Of a stretch of 64,000 nt of DNA, positions 42,263-50,768 are shown piece after piece. The first letter of the stretch is position 1. Each line of letters starts with the position of its first letter. A program made the translations under genes and the position numbers. The notes below the pieces were generated by a model, which worked only from the letters and a program-made list of their open reading frames with translations, had not been told where the DNA came from and made no database searches. This stretch comes from Clostridia bacterium (GTDB lineage: Bacteria; Bacillota; Clostridia; Oscillospirales; CAG-272), in NCBI GenBank assembly GCA_017504625.1, contig JAFVQU010000013.1, forward strand, positions 1-64,000, read 5' to 3'.

Positions 42263-44239
42263 TTATTCGCCTAAGTCTTCAAGCTCCTCGTATATTTCAA
42301 GGAGTCTTTCCTCAAGGCTTGTCTTTTTCTCGTCAAGCTCGGCGACCTTTTTGTAATCGGTTGCGGCATCTCCCGACATTTCTGCATCGATCTTCTCGAT
42401 CTCGGCTTCAATATCGTTCATCTCGCGCGTCAATTTTTCTATGCGCGAGGCTTTTTTTCTTGCCTCGGATGCGGCCTGCTTGTTGCGGAGATATTGCTCC
42501 TTGCCGCTCTGCGCCGCGGGTGCAGTTGCTTGCTTATCGGCGCTTCTTTCAACGACTCCGAGCTTTTCTATTCTTGCGTTGGTTGCCTCGCGGAACTCGG
42601 TATAAGCCTCGCCGTCGCGTGTCACGCGATAGTCAAACATATCCGAATCAATATATCCCTCGGGCTTTATTTCAATTATGCGGTTTGCCAGCTTTTCAAC
42701 GAAATATCTGTCGTGCGATACCGCGATTATAGTGCCGTCGAAGTCCTCAAGAGCGGCTTCAAGCGCTTCGCGCGAGTCAATATCAAGGTGGTTTGTCGGC
42801 TCGTCAAGAACGAGCAAATTCATATGGGAAAGGATCAGCTTTGAGAGCGTAAGTCGCGCGCGCTCACCTCCAGACAACATTCCGACGGTCTTGAAAACGT
42901 CCTCGCCAAAGAATTTGAACCACGCAAGCGTCGAGCGTATCTGCTTTTCGGGCAGAGTTGGATACGCGTCCCAAAGCTCGTCGATAACCGTCTTTTTAGG
43001 ATCGAGATTCTGGTTTTCCTGATCGTAATAGCCTATCTCGACGTTGTATCCAAGCTCAAGCGAGCCGCAGGTGGGCGTCAGCTTGTCCATTATAAGCTTT
43101 ATAAGCGTTGATTTCCCGCAACCGTTTTTGCCAATGATAAGCAAACGGTCATTCTTTTTGACAAGGAAGCCAAGATCCTCAAAAAGCTTCTTTTCGCCAA
43201 AGCTCATGGTGAGATTTTTTACGGTCAAGACCTCGTTGCCGCTTGCAACAGAGGATGTGAATTTGAGTCTGATCGCTCTTTCTTCGCTCTCGGGTGCTTC
43301 AAGTCTTTCTATTTTGTCAAGCAGCTTCTGTCGCGACTCGGCGGCGATAATGTTTCGCTCTCTGTTCCAGCGTCTTTGCTGCTCGATATACGCCTCCTGG
43401 CGCGCTATTTCCTTTTGCTGATTTCTGTAATGCTTTTCGTATATCTCACGGTCAATTTTTCTCTGCTCCATGCTGCGCGTGTAGTTGCCGTTGTAGAGCT
43501 TTGCACGGTGCCGTTCGATCGAAAGAGTTTTGTTCGTCACCTTATCAAGAAAATATCGGTCGTGCGAGATAACCATGACGCACTTTTTGTACTGGATAAG
43601 AAAATTTTCAAGCCACGAGAGCGTTTCTATATCAAGGTGGTTTGTCGGCTCGTCGAGCAAGAGGATGTCGGGCTCGCGGCAGAGCTGGATCGCAAGTGAC
43701 AATCGCGTTCTCTGACCTCCCGAGAGGAGCGATACGCTCTTATCCATTGCCTCGTCGTCAAAGCCGAGCTTTTGCAATATCGAGCGACATCTTCCGCGGA
43801 ATTCAAGTCCGCCTTCACGAATAAATTTTTCGTGGAGAGCCGAGTATTCGGCGGTGTACGACGCGTGCAAAGGATTATTCTCGTCACCGAGCTTTTTTTC
43901 AAGGAAGCTAAGTCTTTCCTCATCGGCAAGCAGGGCAGGGAAGGCGTTATACATATGCGAGATCGCGCTGTCGCCCTCGTCGCGCACGAGTCCGTCGTCA
44001 CCGTCGGCAAACGCGCCGTACTGTGAAAGAATGCCGACAGTCTTTCCCTTTGCGATAAAGACCTCGCCATCGGTGGCATCGTATTCGCCGGTTATTAACT
44101 TGAAAAGTGAAGTTTTGCCACTTCCGTTTGAGCCGATGATACCGAGCTTGTCGTTCTCTTCAAGAGAAAACGATACTTTATCGAGTATTACCGTCGTGCC
44201 AAAGGAAAGGCAAAGGTCGTTTATGCTTATTGCGGTCAT
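42263..44239 (-). CDS. ABC-F family ATPase
   Basis: A 658-residue cytoplasmic protein with two ABC domains and no membrane part. Domain 1: GSNGSGKTS (about 36-44), LSGGQRTRLSLA, LLLDEPTNHLD. Domain 2: GKNGCGKST, LSGGERARLTLSKL, LVLDEPTNHLD. The inter-domain helical arm (about 235-320, EKHYRNQQKEIARQEAYIEQQRRW) is the P-site tRNA interaction motif. A C-terminal coiled coil (about 585-655) ends the protein. ABC-F proteins act on the ribosome in translation rescue or antibiotic resistance; the YdiF/Uup-like layout points to a housekeeping role. Its promoter (44324-44352) lies inside the gpsA leader. Confidence 0.9.
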   Translation of the reverse strand: MTAISINDLCLSFGTTVILDKVSFSLEENDKLGIIGSNGSGKTSLFKLITGEYDATDGEVFIAKGKTVGILSQYGAFADGDDGLVRDEGDSAISHMYNAFPALLADEERLSFLEKKLGDENNPLHASYTAEYSALHEKFIREGGLEFRGRCRSILQKLGFDDEAMDKSVSLLSGGQRTRLSLAIQLCREPDILLLDEPTNHLDIETLSWLENFLIQYKKCVMVISHDRYFLDKVTNKTLSIERHRAKLYNGNYTRSMEQRKIDREIYEKHYRNQQKEIARQEAYIEQQRRWNRERNIIAAESRQKLLDKIERLEAPESEERAIRLKFTSSVASGNEVLTVKNLTMSFGEKKLFEDLGFLVKKNDRLLIIGKNGCGKSTLIKLIMDKLTPTCGSLELGYNVEIGYYDQENQNLDPKKTVIDELWDAYPTLPEKQIRSTLAWFKFFGEDVFKTVGMLSGGERARLTLSKLILSHMNLLVLDEPTNHLDIDSREALEAALEDFDGTIIAVSHDRYFVEKLANRIIEIKPEGYIDSDMFDYRVTRDGEAYTEFREATNARIEKLGVVERSADKQATAPAAQSGKEQYLRNKQAASEARKKASRIEKLTREMNDIEAEIEKIDAEMSGDAATDYKKVAELDEKKTSLEERLLEIYEELEDLGE

Positions 44240-44275
44240 TTTATATCCTTATCTGCAAGCGAGGTCGTTGTAATA

Positions 44276-44304
44276 TTGACAATTTCTGCATCTTGCGGTA
44301 TAAT
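44276..44304 (+). promoter_or_regulatory. Promoter of gpsA
   Basis: TTGACA (44276-44281) and TATAAT (44299-44304) with a 17-base spacer. Confidence 0.7.
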
Positions 44305-44323
44305 CATATTGCTTATTTCTATA

Positions 44324-44352
44324 ATTCTATCATCATATCGCTTTTTTGTCAA
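44324..44352 (-). promoter_or_regulatory. Promoter of the ABC-F gene
   Basis: On the minus strand TTGACA (44352-44347) and TAGAAT (44329-44324) are 17 bases apart. Its transcript crosses the opposing gpsA promoter, so the two promoters face each other. Confidence 0.65.
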
Positions 44353-44397
44353 TGGCGCAAGAGAAATTGAGATCGTATACCGCAGAAAGGATAAAAA

Positions 44398-45363
44398 ATG
44401 AAGATTACGGTAGTTGGATGCGGCAGATGGGGATCGCTTATCACCTGGTATCTTGCCGAAAAAAAGAATTTTGAGGTCACGCTCTACGGTCGGGAAGGCT
44501 CGGCGACGATGCAACGCTTTATCCGAGAGGGGAGAAACGATCTTTTAACGTTACCCGGTTCAGTCGTCTTATCAACCGACCCGTCCTGCGTATCGGATGC
44601 CGAGGTGATCGTAATTTCAATAAACTCACAGGGGCTTGCTGCGTTTATGGAAAGCATCAGACCTTTCAAGCTAACGAACAAGATATTCGTGCTTTGTATG
44701 AAGGGACTTGAGGTCGGAAGCGGCCGCCGTCTTTCAGAGGTCGTACGCTCAGCAACGGATGCTTCAAACAGGATCGCAGTCTGGCTCGGTCCCGGTCACG
44801 TTCAGGAATTTTACGCGGGCATCCCAAACTGTATGGTTATTGACAGCGAGCACGACGATGTGAAAAAAATGCTCGTCGATAGCTTTTCAAGTGATCTTAT
44901 ACGTTTTTATTACGGCGATGACCTTATCGGAAACGAAATAGGCGCGGCGGCGAAGAACGTTATCGGAATAGCGGCGGGAATGCTGGACGGATTTGGACTT
45001 TCAACGCTCAAGGGGGCGCTTATGTCGAGAGGGTGTAGGGAGATAGCCCGACTTATCGTTAAGATGGGAGGATCGGAGCTTTCGGCATACGGACTTTGCC
45101 ATCTCGGAGACTACGAGGCAACCGTCTTTTCAAAATTCAGCCACAACCGCGCGTTTGGTGAAAAGCTCGTTAAAGGTGAGAGCTTTGATAAGCTGGCGGA
45201 GGGATATTATACCGTACAAGCAATAGTCGATCTCGGCAAAAGGTACGGAGTTGACCTTCCCATCTGCCGCTGCGTATACGAGATCGTACACGAGGGTATC
45301 GACGCTCGCCTGGCATTCTCCGGCCTATTTGAAAGAAGCATCAAAACCGAATTTTATACGTGA
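44398..45363 (+). CDS. gpsA: NAD(P)-dependent glycerol-3-phosphate dehydrogenase
   Basis: A 321-residue enzyme reducing dihydroxyacetone phosphate to sn-glycerol 3-phosphate, the backbone for phospholipids. NAD-binding VVGCGRWGSLITWYL (about 5-19), ICMKGLE-like FVLCMKGLE (about 97-105) and IGNEIGAAAKNVIGIAAGMLDG (about 178-199) with the catalytic Lys are present. Ribosome binding site AAAGGA. It has its own promoter and a strong bidirectional terminator. Confidence 0.92.
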   Translation: MKITVVGCGRWGSLITWYLAEKKNFEVTLYGREGSATMQRFIREGRNDLLTLPGSVVLSTDPSCVSDAEVIVISINSQGLAAFMESIRPFKLTNKIFVLCMKGLEVGSGRRLSEVVRSATDASNRIAVWLGPGHVQEFYAGIPNCMVIDSEHDDVKKMLVDSFSSDLIRFYYGDDLIGNEIGAAAKNVIGIAAGMLDGFGLSTLKGALMSRGCREIARLIVKMGGSELSAYGLCHLGDYEATVFSKFSHNRAFGEKLVKGESFDKLAEGYYTVQAIVDLGKRYGVDLPICRCVYEIVHEGIDARLAFSGLFERSIKTEFYT

Positions 45364-45394
45364 AAAAGCGGACGGAAAATTCCGTCCGCTTTTA
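45363..45394. terminator. Bidirectional terminator
   Basis: AAAAGCGGACGGA and TCCGTCCGCTTTT form a 13-bp stem between convergent gpsA and the CHAP gene. Confidence 0.85.
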
Positions 45395-45442
45395 TGTGAT
45401 ATCTAAAGCGTTTTCGCAGGTGTTTTCTTTACGCGCGCCGTA

Positions 45443-46900
45443 TCAGACCATGTTTTTTCTTTTTCGCAGAAATATTCCGGCGGCAATCGCAATAATCGTA
45501 GCAACCCCGTATACCGCGCCAACGGTTGAGGTGCAGCCTCCGAGCAAGCCCTGCGGTGCGGAAACGGACGCTTGATTTGACTCGCTCGCAGCCTCGATCT
45601 GCTCGGTCGAGATCTCGGTTATACTCTCGGTGGAGTTTTCGGTTGTGTTTTCGGTTGTGTGTACGGTCGTAGAAACGCTTTCGGTCGTCACTTCCTCGCT
45701 TTCCGCCGTGTTTGTTTCGGTAACATCCTCGGGCGGCTTTGTGTCGTCGTAGATCGCGCAAAGCTCAAGGCTGTCCTCAAGAACAACTGTATCGCCCGGA
45801 GCGATCATTTCGTCGGTACCGTTTATCAACCAACCGACAAACGATGCCGAGCTTCGCTCGGGTATCTCGCTTGTGATAACGACTTCAGCACCCCGCTCGG
45901 CATACTGATTTGAATAGAGCTTTTTGCCGGAGCTATTGAGATATGAGATCGAGCGTATATTATTTTTTGCCGTCATTTGCTTGATATTTTCGGCTTTTAC
46001 GCAGCCGCCGTTAATATATAGTGCGTTATTTTCAACTCTCTCGACCTCAAATATACTGAAGGCGTCAATTTTGCCGATCTCGGCGGTATAGCTATTGTCG
46101 GAGTAAATACTTATATCCGCGGTTGCGATATATTTGCCGACACCAAACGTCTTGCCTGAGTAGTCAAGCTCGCCTATGCCCTCGGCACTCGTATATTTTG
46201 GAGTGGCATATCCAACTATGTATGAGCTTGAAAGCGAGTAGGATTTAAGAGCCACGTAGTTTCCGTTAGTCGAAAACTCGCTTCCGTTTGAAGTGTTGCC
46301 CTCTATCGTGTAGACGGTATCACCCTCGCAGTAAAGCACGAGCCCCATATGAGTTGAGGTGACGGCGCTGTCCGCCTCCTTGAAAAAAACGATATCCGCG
46401 CTCTTCGGTATATATCCCTCTTTTTCGTTGTAAATACCGACATCCTTACAGGCGGCAAGCCAACGTCGGCAGCTTACCTCGGCGGCGGCGCTTGCTTCCT
46501 TGCTGACCTCTGCCTGTCTTAAGCACCAGTTTACAAAGGAGGCGCACCAATAGTATCCGTAGCTTATACCGTTGCCCTGATTGTTGTCAAGCTTTCCGTA
46601 AAGCACGTTGTATTCAACGTAGTCGCGGTCACCGTCTATTGAAAGACCGTCGCGCCCCGCGTCGTCGTTGCCCTCGTGGTAGCCGAGCTGGGAAAGCGCG
46701 ATTGCAAGAGTATCTCTCGCGCCGTCGCCAACGAGGTCAACCTCTCTGAAATTTTCGTAGTATCTGCCGCCCTTGTAGTCTGCCGACACATTGTAGGTCG
46801 GCGACGCGGCGTGCGCGCAGAGAATAGCCGAGGAAATCACCGCCGCGCAACAAAGCATTGCAGCAATGATTTTTATATATTTGCGAGCTTTATTCGTCAT
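45443..46900 (-). CDS. CHAP-domain surface protein with C-terminal anchor
   Basis: A 485-residue protein from ATG 46900, after AAAGGAGCG; a longer frame to 46972 passes that site. A signal peptide (about 8-32) is followed by a CHAP-type amidase domain (about 60-235): Cys in GYYWCASFVNWCLRQ and His in SAVTSTHMGLVLYCEGDTVYTIEGN. Then come a beta-rich region, a Thr/Glu-rich linker (about 400-450) and a C-terminal GGCTSTVGAVYG plus hydrophobic segment with KRKN. CHAP domains cut peptidoglycan peptides. The tail resembles Cys-containing sorting signals rather than LPXTG. Confidence 0.78.
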   Translation of the reverse strand: MTNKARKYIKIIAAMLCCAAVISSAILCAHAASPTYNVSADYKGGRYYENFREVDLVGDGARDTLAIALSQLGYHEGNDDAGRDGLSIDGDRDYVEYNVLYGKLDNNQGNGISYGYYWCASFVNWCLRQAEVSKEASAAAEVSCRRWLAACKDVGIYNEKEGYIPKSADIVFFKEADSAVTSTHMGLVLYCEGDTVYTIEGNTSNGSEFSTNGNYVALKSYSLSSSYIVGYATPKYTSAEGIGELDYSGKTFGVGKYIATADISIYSDNSYTAEIGKIDAFSIFEVERVENNALYINGGCVKAENIKQMTAKNNIRSISYLNSSGKKLYSNQYAERGAEVVITSEIPERSSASFVGWLINGTDEMIAPGDTVVLEDSLELCAIYDDTKPPEDVTETNTAESEEVTTESVSTTVHTTENTTENSTESITEISTEQIEAASESNQASVSAPQGLLGGCTSTVGAVYGVATIIAIAAGIFLRKRKNMV

Positions 46901-46972
46901 TTTCGCTCCTTTCGGAAAAGTTTGGCGTAAGCGTTCTTTTCCAATATTTGCTATATGGATTATATCATACAA

Positions 46973-47130
46973 TATTTACCGTGTCAAGAAAATAATGGAA
47001 GATATGCACGCTCTCCAAAATCAACCATCGGTTTATTGACAAAATCTGACTTGGGGCTTATAATGGTAATATCGGCAAAGCGATAAAGACCGCGCCGCGC
47101 CGAAATTTTAAGGAAAAGGAGGCGGATTGA
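46973..47130 (+). promoter_or_regulatory. Promoter region of the small-ORF / XRE unit
   Basis: TTGACA (47036-47041) and TATAAT (47059-47064) with a 17-base spacer. The rest of the stretch is leader ending in AAAAGGAGGCGG before the ATG at 47131. Confidence 0.7.
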
Positions 47131-47187
47131 ATGATTTATTTAAGCTATGGATACTGCAAACTCGCCTCGGAGCAGGTCTTGGAATAA
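47131..47187 (+). CDS. Small 18-residue ORF, perhaps part of a broken gene
   Basis: ATG 47131, ten bases after a very strong AAAAGGAGG, opens MIYLSYGYCKLASEQVLE and ends at TAA. In the same frame, translation would continue without a stop for 60 more codons (47188-47367; residues like DIAVTIHALCGDLSRKKSAELLQSFVG), in a helical pattern overlapping the XRE start. It is either a leader peptide or the front of a gene broken by the TAA. The family is not recognised. Confidence 0.35.
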   Translation: MIYLSYGYCKLASEQVLE

Positions 47188-47299
47188 TTGACCGATATTG
47201 CGGTCACTATCCATGCTCTTTGCGGCGATTTATCCCGAAAAAAATCGGCGGAGCTTTTGCAGAGCTTCGTCGGTGCGAATTGCTGTAAGGAGTTAGCAG

Positions 47300-47509
47300 A
47301 TGATAGATACAAACAACTTGGGCAGGAAGATCGCTTGTGCCCGAAAACACTCCGGACTGACGCAGAGTGATCTCGCGTCACGGGTAGGAGTGACTGCGCA
47401 AGCTGTCTCCAAATGGGAAAGAGGTAACGCCTGTCCCGACATTGCCATTCTCGATGAAATTGCCGACGCCCTTGGCATTTCGCTCTCTGAGCTTCTCGGG
47501 GTGGACTGA
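47300..47509 (+). CDS. XRE family transcriptional regulator
   Basis: A 69-residue protein that is one helix-turn-helix of the Cro/C1 type: LGRKIACARKHSGLTQSDLASRVGVTAQAVSKWERGNACPDIAILDEIADALGISLSELLG. The ATG follows AAGGAG at a good distance. There is no sensor or dimerisation domain. Its targets are not evident; it may regulate its own promoter. Confidence 0.85.
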   Translation: MIDTNNLGRKIACARKHSGLTQSDLASRVGVTAQAVSKWERGNACPDIAILDEIADALGISLSELLGVD

Positions 47510-47553
47510 GGCTTGCATGCCCACAGTGGCAAAACGCGCGACGCAGCCTGAAT

Positions 47554-47618
47554 AAAAGACTGTCGAAATGAAGTGAACTAAAGGGGGTTCACTTCAAAAT
47601 CGGCGGTCTTTTTTTCTT
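47554..47618 (+). terminator. Terminator after the XRE gene
   Basis: GAAGTGAAC (47570-47578) and GTTCACTTC (47587-47595) form the inner stem; AAGAC / GTCTT extend it, followed by eight Ts. Confidence 0.75.
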
Positions 47619-47624
47619 TTGTTA

Positions 47625-47653
47625 TTGATTTTTCAAATTATATATGATATACT
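47625..47653 (+). promoter_or_regulatory. Promoter of the second GH78-like gene
   Basis: TTGATT (47625-47630) and TATACT (47648-47653) with a 17-base spacer, 41 bases before the start. Confidence 0.6.
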
Positions 47654-47693
47654 GTATTTGTAAAAGTATGTTCTCTTATATGGAGGTGGCGTT

Positions 47694-49379
47694 ATGCCAA
47701 GGGTTTACGATAAATTTTGCGCACTTGAGAGCAAAAATATTGATCCTCGCACAAGAAGATATCTTACTCCCAAAAGAATAGTTTACTCCAAAGGACTTGT
47801 TTCCGGCGCTGATATATTACTTAGTGAGAGATCAAATCAGATCTCACTTTTCGGGCTTGAGAGATGTGTACTTGAAAACAAGGTGGGACAGGCTCACGCG
47901 GCAATTTTAGTAGATTTTGGCATCGAGTTTTCAGGAAGCCTTCGCATTATGGCGTGGCAGGTAAGAGGATATAAGGCAGAAAGCGCCAGACTTCTTGTCC
48001 GCTTTGGAGAAAGCGTTAGCGAAGCAATGACCCCCATTGGCGAGAAGAACGCGACTAACGATCACGCAAACCGCGAGATGATACTTGAGATAAATCAGCT
48101 CTCGGCAAACGAAACCAACGAATCGGGATTTCGATTTGCATATGTTGAGCTTCTCGATGACGACGGCTCGGTATTTTTAAAGTCGATTCAAGGAGTTTTT
48201 GCCTTCCGCGATATCGAATACAAGGGAAGCTTTCAGTGCAGCGATCCTTTGCTTAATAAAATCTGGAACACCTCAGCCTACACGGTTCACCTTTGCATGC
48301 AGGAATACCTTTGGGATGGAATAAAGCGCGACAGGCTTGTCTGGATCGGAGATATGCACCCCGAGGTGCTGACTATCCTTGCCGCGTTCGGCGATCAGCA
48401 GATCATTCGCGATTCGCTCGACCTCGTCCGTGACGAAAATCCCAAAGACCTTTTTCTCAACGGCACGGCGGCGTATTCAATCTGGTGGATATTGATCCAG
48501 GAGATGCTCTATCGCACAACGGGCGACCTTGACTATCTTGAGGAGCAGAAAATATATCTTACCGACCTGATGAAAAGGCTTATCTCACTCGTTGACGAGA
48601 AGGGAAAAGAGCAGATCACCGGCTGGAGATTCCTTGATTGGCACAACGAAAATAATCCCGACGCGAAGCACGCGGGACTGCAGGGATTGATGAAATTAGG
48701 ACTTGATACGGGTGCAAGTCTTTTGGCGACACTTGGTGACGGCGAGCTTGCCGCAGAGTGTAAGGCAATAGCTGACAGAATGAAAAACTATGTTCCCGAC
48801 CATCAGAATTCAAAGCAGGTCGCTGCGCTTCTTGCTCTCTCGGGACTTGAGGACGCGAAAAAGATGAACGACGAGGTCATATCTTGCGGCGGCGCGCACG
48901 GATATTCAACCTTCTTTGGCTACTATATCCTTGCTGCAAAGGCTAAGGCAGGCGATTTTGTCGGTGCGCTTGACGATATCAGAGAATATTGGGGCGCGAT
49001 GCTTAAAATGGGAGCTACGACCTTCTGGGAGGATTTCGACCTTGACTGGCTTGATGATTCGGCACCGATTGACGAGATCGTACCCGAGGGCAAGAACGAC
49101 ATTCACGGAGATTTTGGCAAGCACTGCTACACACAGCTTCGCCACTCGCTATGTCACGGCTGGTCAAGCGGGCCTTGTCCCTATCTTTCACATTTCGTGC
49201 TCGGCGTTCGTCCGATATCACACGACACTTACATAATAGACCCTGAGCTTTCAGGTCTTGATTGGGCGCGCGGAAGCTATCCGACTGCGTACGGTAATAT
49301 CGAGATCGAGCTTAAAAAAACGAGCGAAGGAACTGCAATAAAGCTCTCCGCACCCAAGGAGATTAAAATAGTGAGGTAA
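47694..49379 (+). CDS. GH78-like alpha-L-rhamnosidase family protein, second
   Basis: A 561-residue protein without a signal peptide, so cytoplasmic. An N-terminal beta domain (to about 175) is followed by an (alpha/alpha)6 barrel with CMQEYLWDGIKRDRLVWIGDMHPE (about 202-225), the counterpart of the GH78 acid block; the CP found in the first enzyme is replaced by DGIK. WRFLDWHNENNP (about 308) and WEDFDLDWL (about 447) lie in the cleft. The C-terminal domain ends at about 561. It is shorter than the first copy because it lacks an extra N-terminal module. It is followed by trkA after two bases, which is unexpected for a glycosidase. Confidence 0.7.
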   Translation: MPRVYDKFCALESKNIDPRTRRYLTPKRIVYSKGLVSGADILLSERSNQISLFGLERCVLENKVGQAHAAILVDFGIEFSGSLRIMAWQVRGYKAESARLLVRFGESVSEAMTPIGEKNATNDHANREMILEINQLSANETNESGFRFAYVELLDDDGSVFLKSIQGVFAFRDIEYKGSFQCSDPLLNKIWNTSAYTVHLCMQEYLWDGIKRDRLVWIGDMHPEVLTILAAFGDQQIIRDSLDLVRDENPKDLFLNGTAAYSIWWILIQEMLYRTTGDLDYLEEQKIYLTDLMKRLISLVDEKGKEQITGWRFLDWHNENNPDAKHAGLQGLMKLGLDTGASLLATLGDGELAAECKAIADRMKNYVPDHQNSKQVAALLALSGLEDAKKMNDEVISCGGAHGYSTFFGYYILAAKAKAGDFVGALDDIREYWGAMLKMGATTFWEDFDLDWLDDSAPIDEIVPEGKNDIHGDFGKHCYTQLRHSLCHGWSSGPCPYLSHFVLGVRPISHDTYIIDPELSGLDWARGSYPTAYGNIEIELKKTSEGTAIKLSAPKEIKIVR

Positions 49380-49381
49380 AA

Positions 49382-50755
49382 ATGAACGTTATTATTGTTG
49401 GAAACGGCTCGGTCGGTGAAAATCTCATCGACTTTATATCGCAGGAGGGACACAGCGTCACGGTTATTGACGAGGACTCTGCGGAGGTTACCAAGGTAGT
49501 TAATAAATACGACGTTTTCGGCGTTTGCGGCAACGGCGCGTCGGTAAGCGTACAAAAGGAAGCGGGAGCGCAAAACTGCGACGTTATCATCGCGGTTACT
49601 CCCGGTGACGAGCTTAATCTGCTCTCCTGCATGATCGCAAAGCAGCTTGGCGCAAAGCATACTATTGCCCGCGTAAGAGATCCGAGATACCTAAAGCAGA
49701 CCGGCTTTATGAGCAGCTATCTCGGCATTGATATGATAGTTAATCCCGACTTTGAGGCGGCTCGTGAGACTGCCCGTCTTATTCGCTTTCCCGCGGCGAT
49801 AAAGCTTGAAAAATTTGCGCAGGGACAGGTTGAGATGGTCGAGATACATATAGGCAAAAATCACCCCCTGTGTGACCTGCCTATAATAGATTTCAAGAGC
49901 AAATGCAACACCAACGCCCTTATATGTATGGCGGAGAGAGGCGACGAGGTCATAATTCCCGGAGGCGATTTCGTTATCCGCGAGGGCGACAGCATATTTA
50001 TAACCGCGTCAAGAAAGGATATTACCGATCTTTTTGTTCGAATAGGACTTATCGGAAAGCAGATAAAGGACGTAATGATCATAGGCAGTGACCGAATCTC
50101 GCGCTATCTTGCTCCCGCGCTTCTCGGCGACGGCTTCAGAGTAAAGATGATCGAGCAGAACGCAGCTGTCTGCGAGGAGCTTGCCGAGCTTTTCCCGAAG
50201 GCAACCGTTATTTGCGGAAACGCAAGCGACCCCGACGTGCTTGACGACGAGGGCATAGACGGTACAGGCGCATGCGTAGTCACAACTCCAAACGACCAGA
50301 CCAATCTGCTTATCTCGATGTTTGCAAGCACGAGAAAGGTTGATAAGATAATCACAAAAATAACCTCTCCCACACTTGCCAAGCTTTCGGACTCGGCGGG
50401 TGTAGGTTCTAACGTAACTCCTCATCTTTTGTCCTCGGCAAAGGTGCTTCGCTATCTTCGCGGTCTTGCCAACAAGGGTGAGAAGGGATACAAGAGCGAG
50501 ATCAGAACGCTTTATAAGCTTGCGGACGGCAAGGTCGAGGCGCTTGAATTCGACGTTGCGGACGATTTTGAGTTTACGGGCATTGCGCTTCGAGATCTTA
50601 ATCCAAAGCTCAAGAAAAATATACTTATCGGCGCAATTATCCGCGAGGGCGCGGTCATATACCCCCACGGTAACACTACGCTTGAATTCAGCGACAGAGT
50701 GGTAGTTATCACGAAGGTAACAAATCTTTGTGACCTTGGCGATATAATCGCATGA
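49382..50755 (+). CDS. trkA: Trk potassium uptake protein TrkA
   Basis: A 457-residue cytoplasmic regulator of the Trk K+ channel. Two RCK units are present. The first begins MNVIIVGNGSVGENLIDFISQEGHSVTVIDED (NAD(H)-binding glycine pattern). The second begins near 220 (VMIIGSDRISRYLAPALLGDGFRVKMIEQN) with a degenerate glycine motif, as often in TrkA. TrkA-C domains follow each. trkH is 13 bases downstream; GH78 is two bases upstream. Confidence 0.93.
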   Translation: MNVIIVGNGSVGENLIDFISQEGHSVTVIDEDSAEVTKVVNKYDVFGVCGNGASVSVQKEAGAQNCDVIIAVTPGDELNLLSCMIAKQLGAKHTIARVRDPRYLKQTGFMSSYLGIDMIVNPDFEAARETARLIRFPAAIKLEKFAQGQVEMVEIHIGKNHPLCDLPIIDFKSKCNTNALICMAERGDEVIIPGGDFVIREGDSIFITASRKDITDLFVRIGLIGKQIKDVMIIGSDRISRYLAPALLGDGFRVKMIEQNAAVCEELAELFPKATVICGNASDPDVLDDEGIDGTGACVVTTPNDQTNLLISMFASTRKVDKIITKITSPTLAKLSDSAGVGSNVTPHLLSSAKVLRYLRGLANKGEKGYKSEIRTLYKLADGKVEALEFDVADDFEFTGIALRDLNPKLKKNILIGAIIREGAVIYPHGNTTLEFSDRVVVITKVTNLCDLGDIIA

Positions 50756-50768
50756 TGCGGAGGCATAT

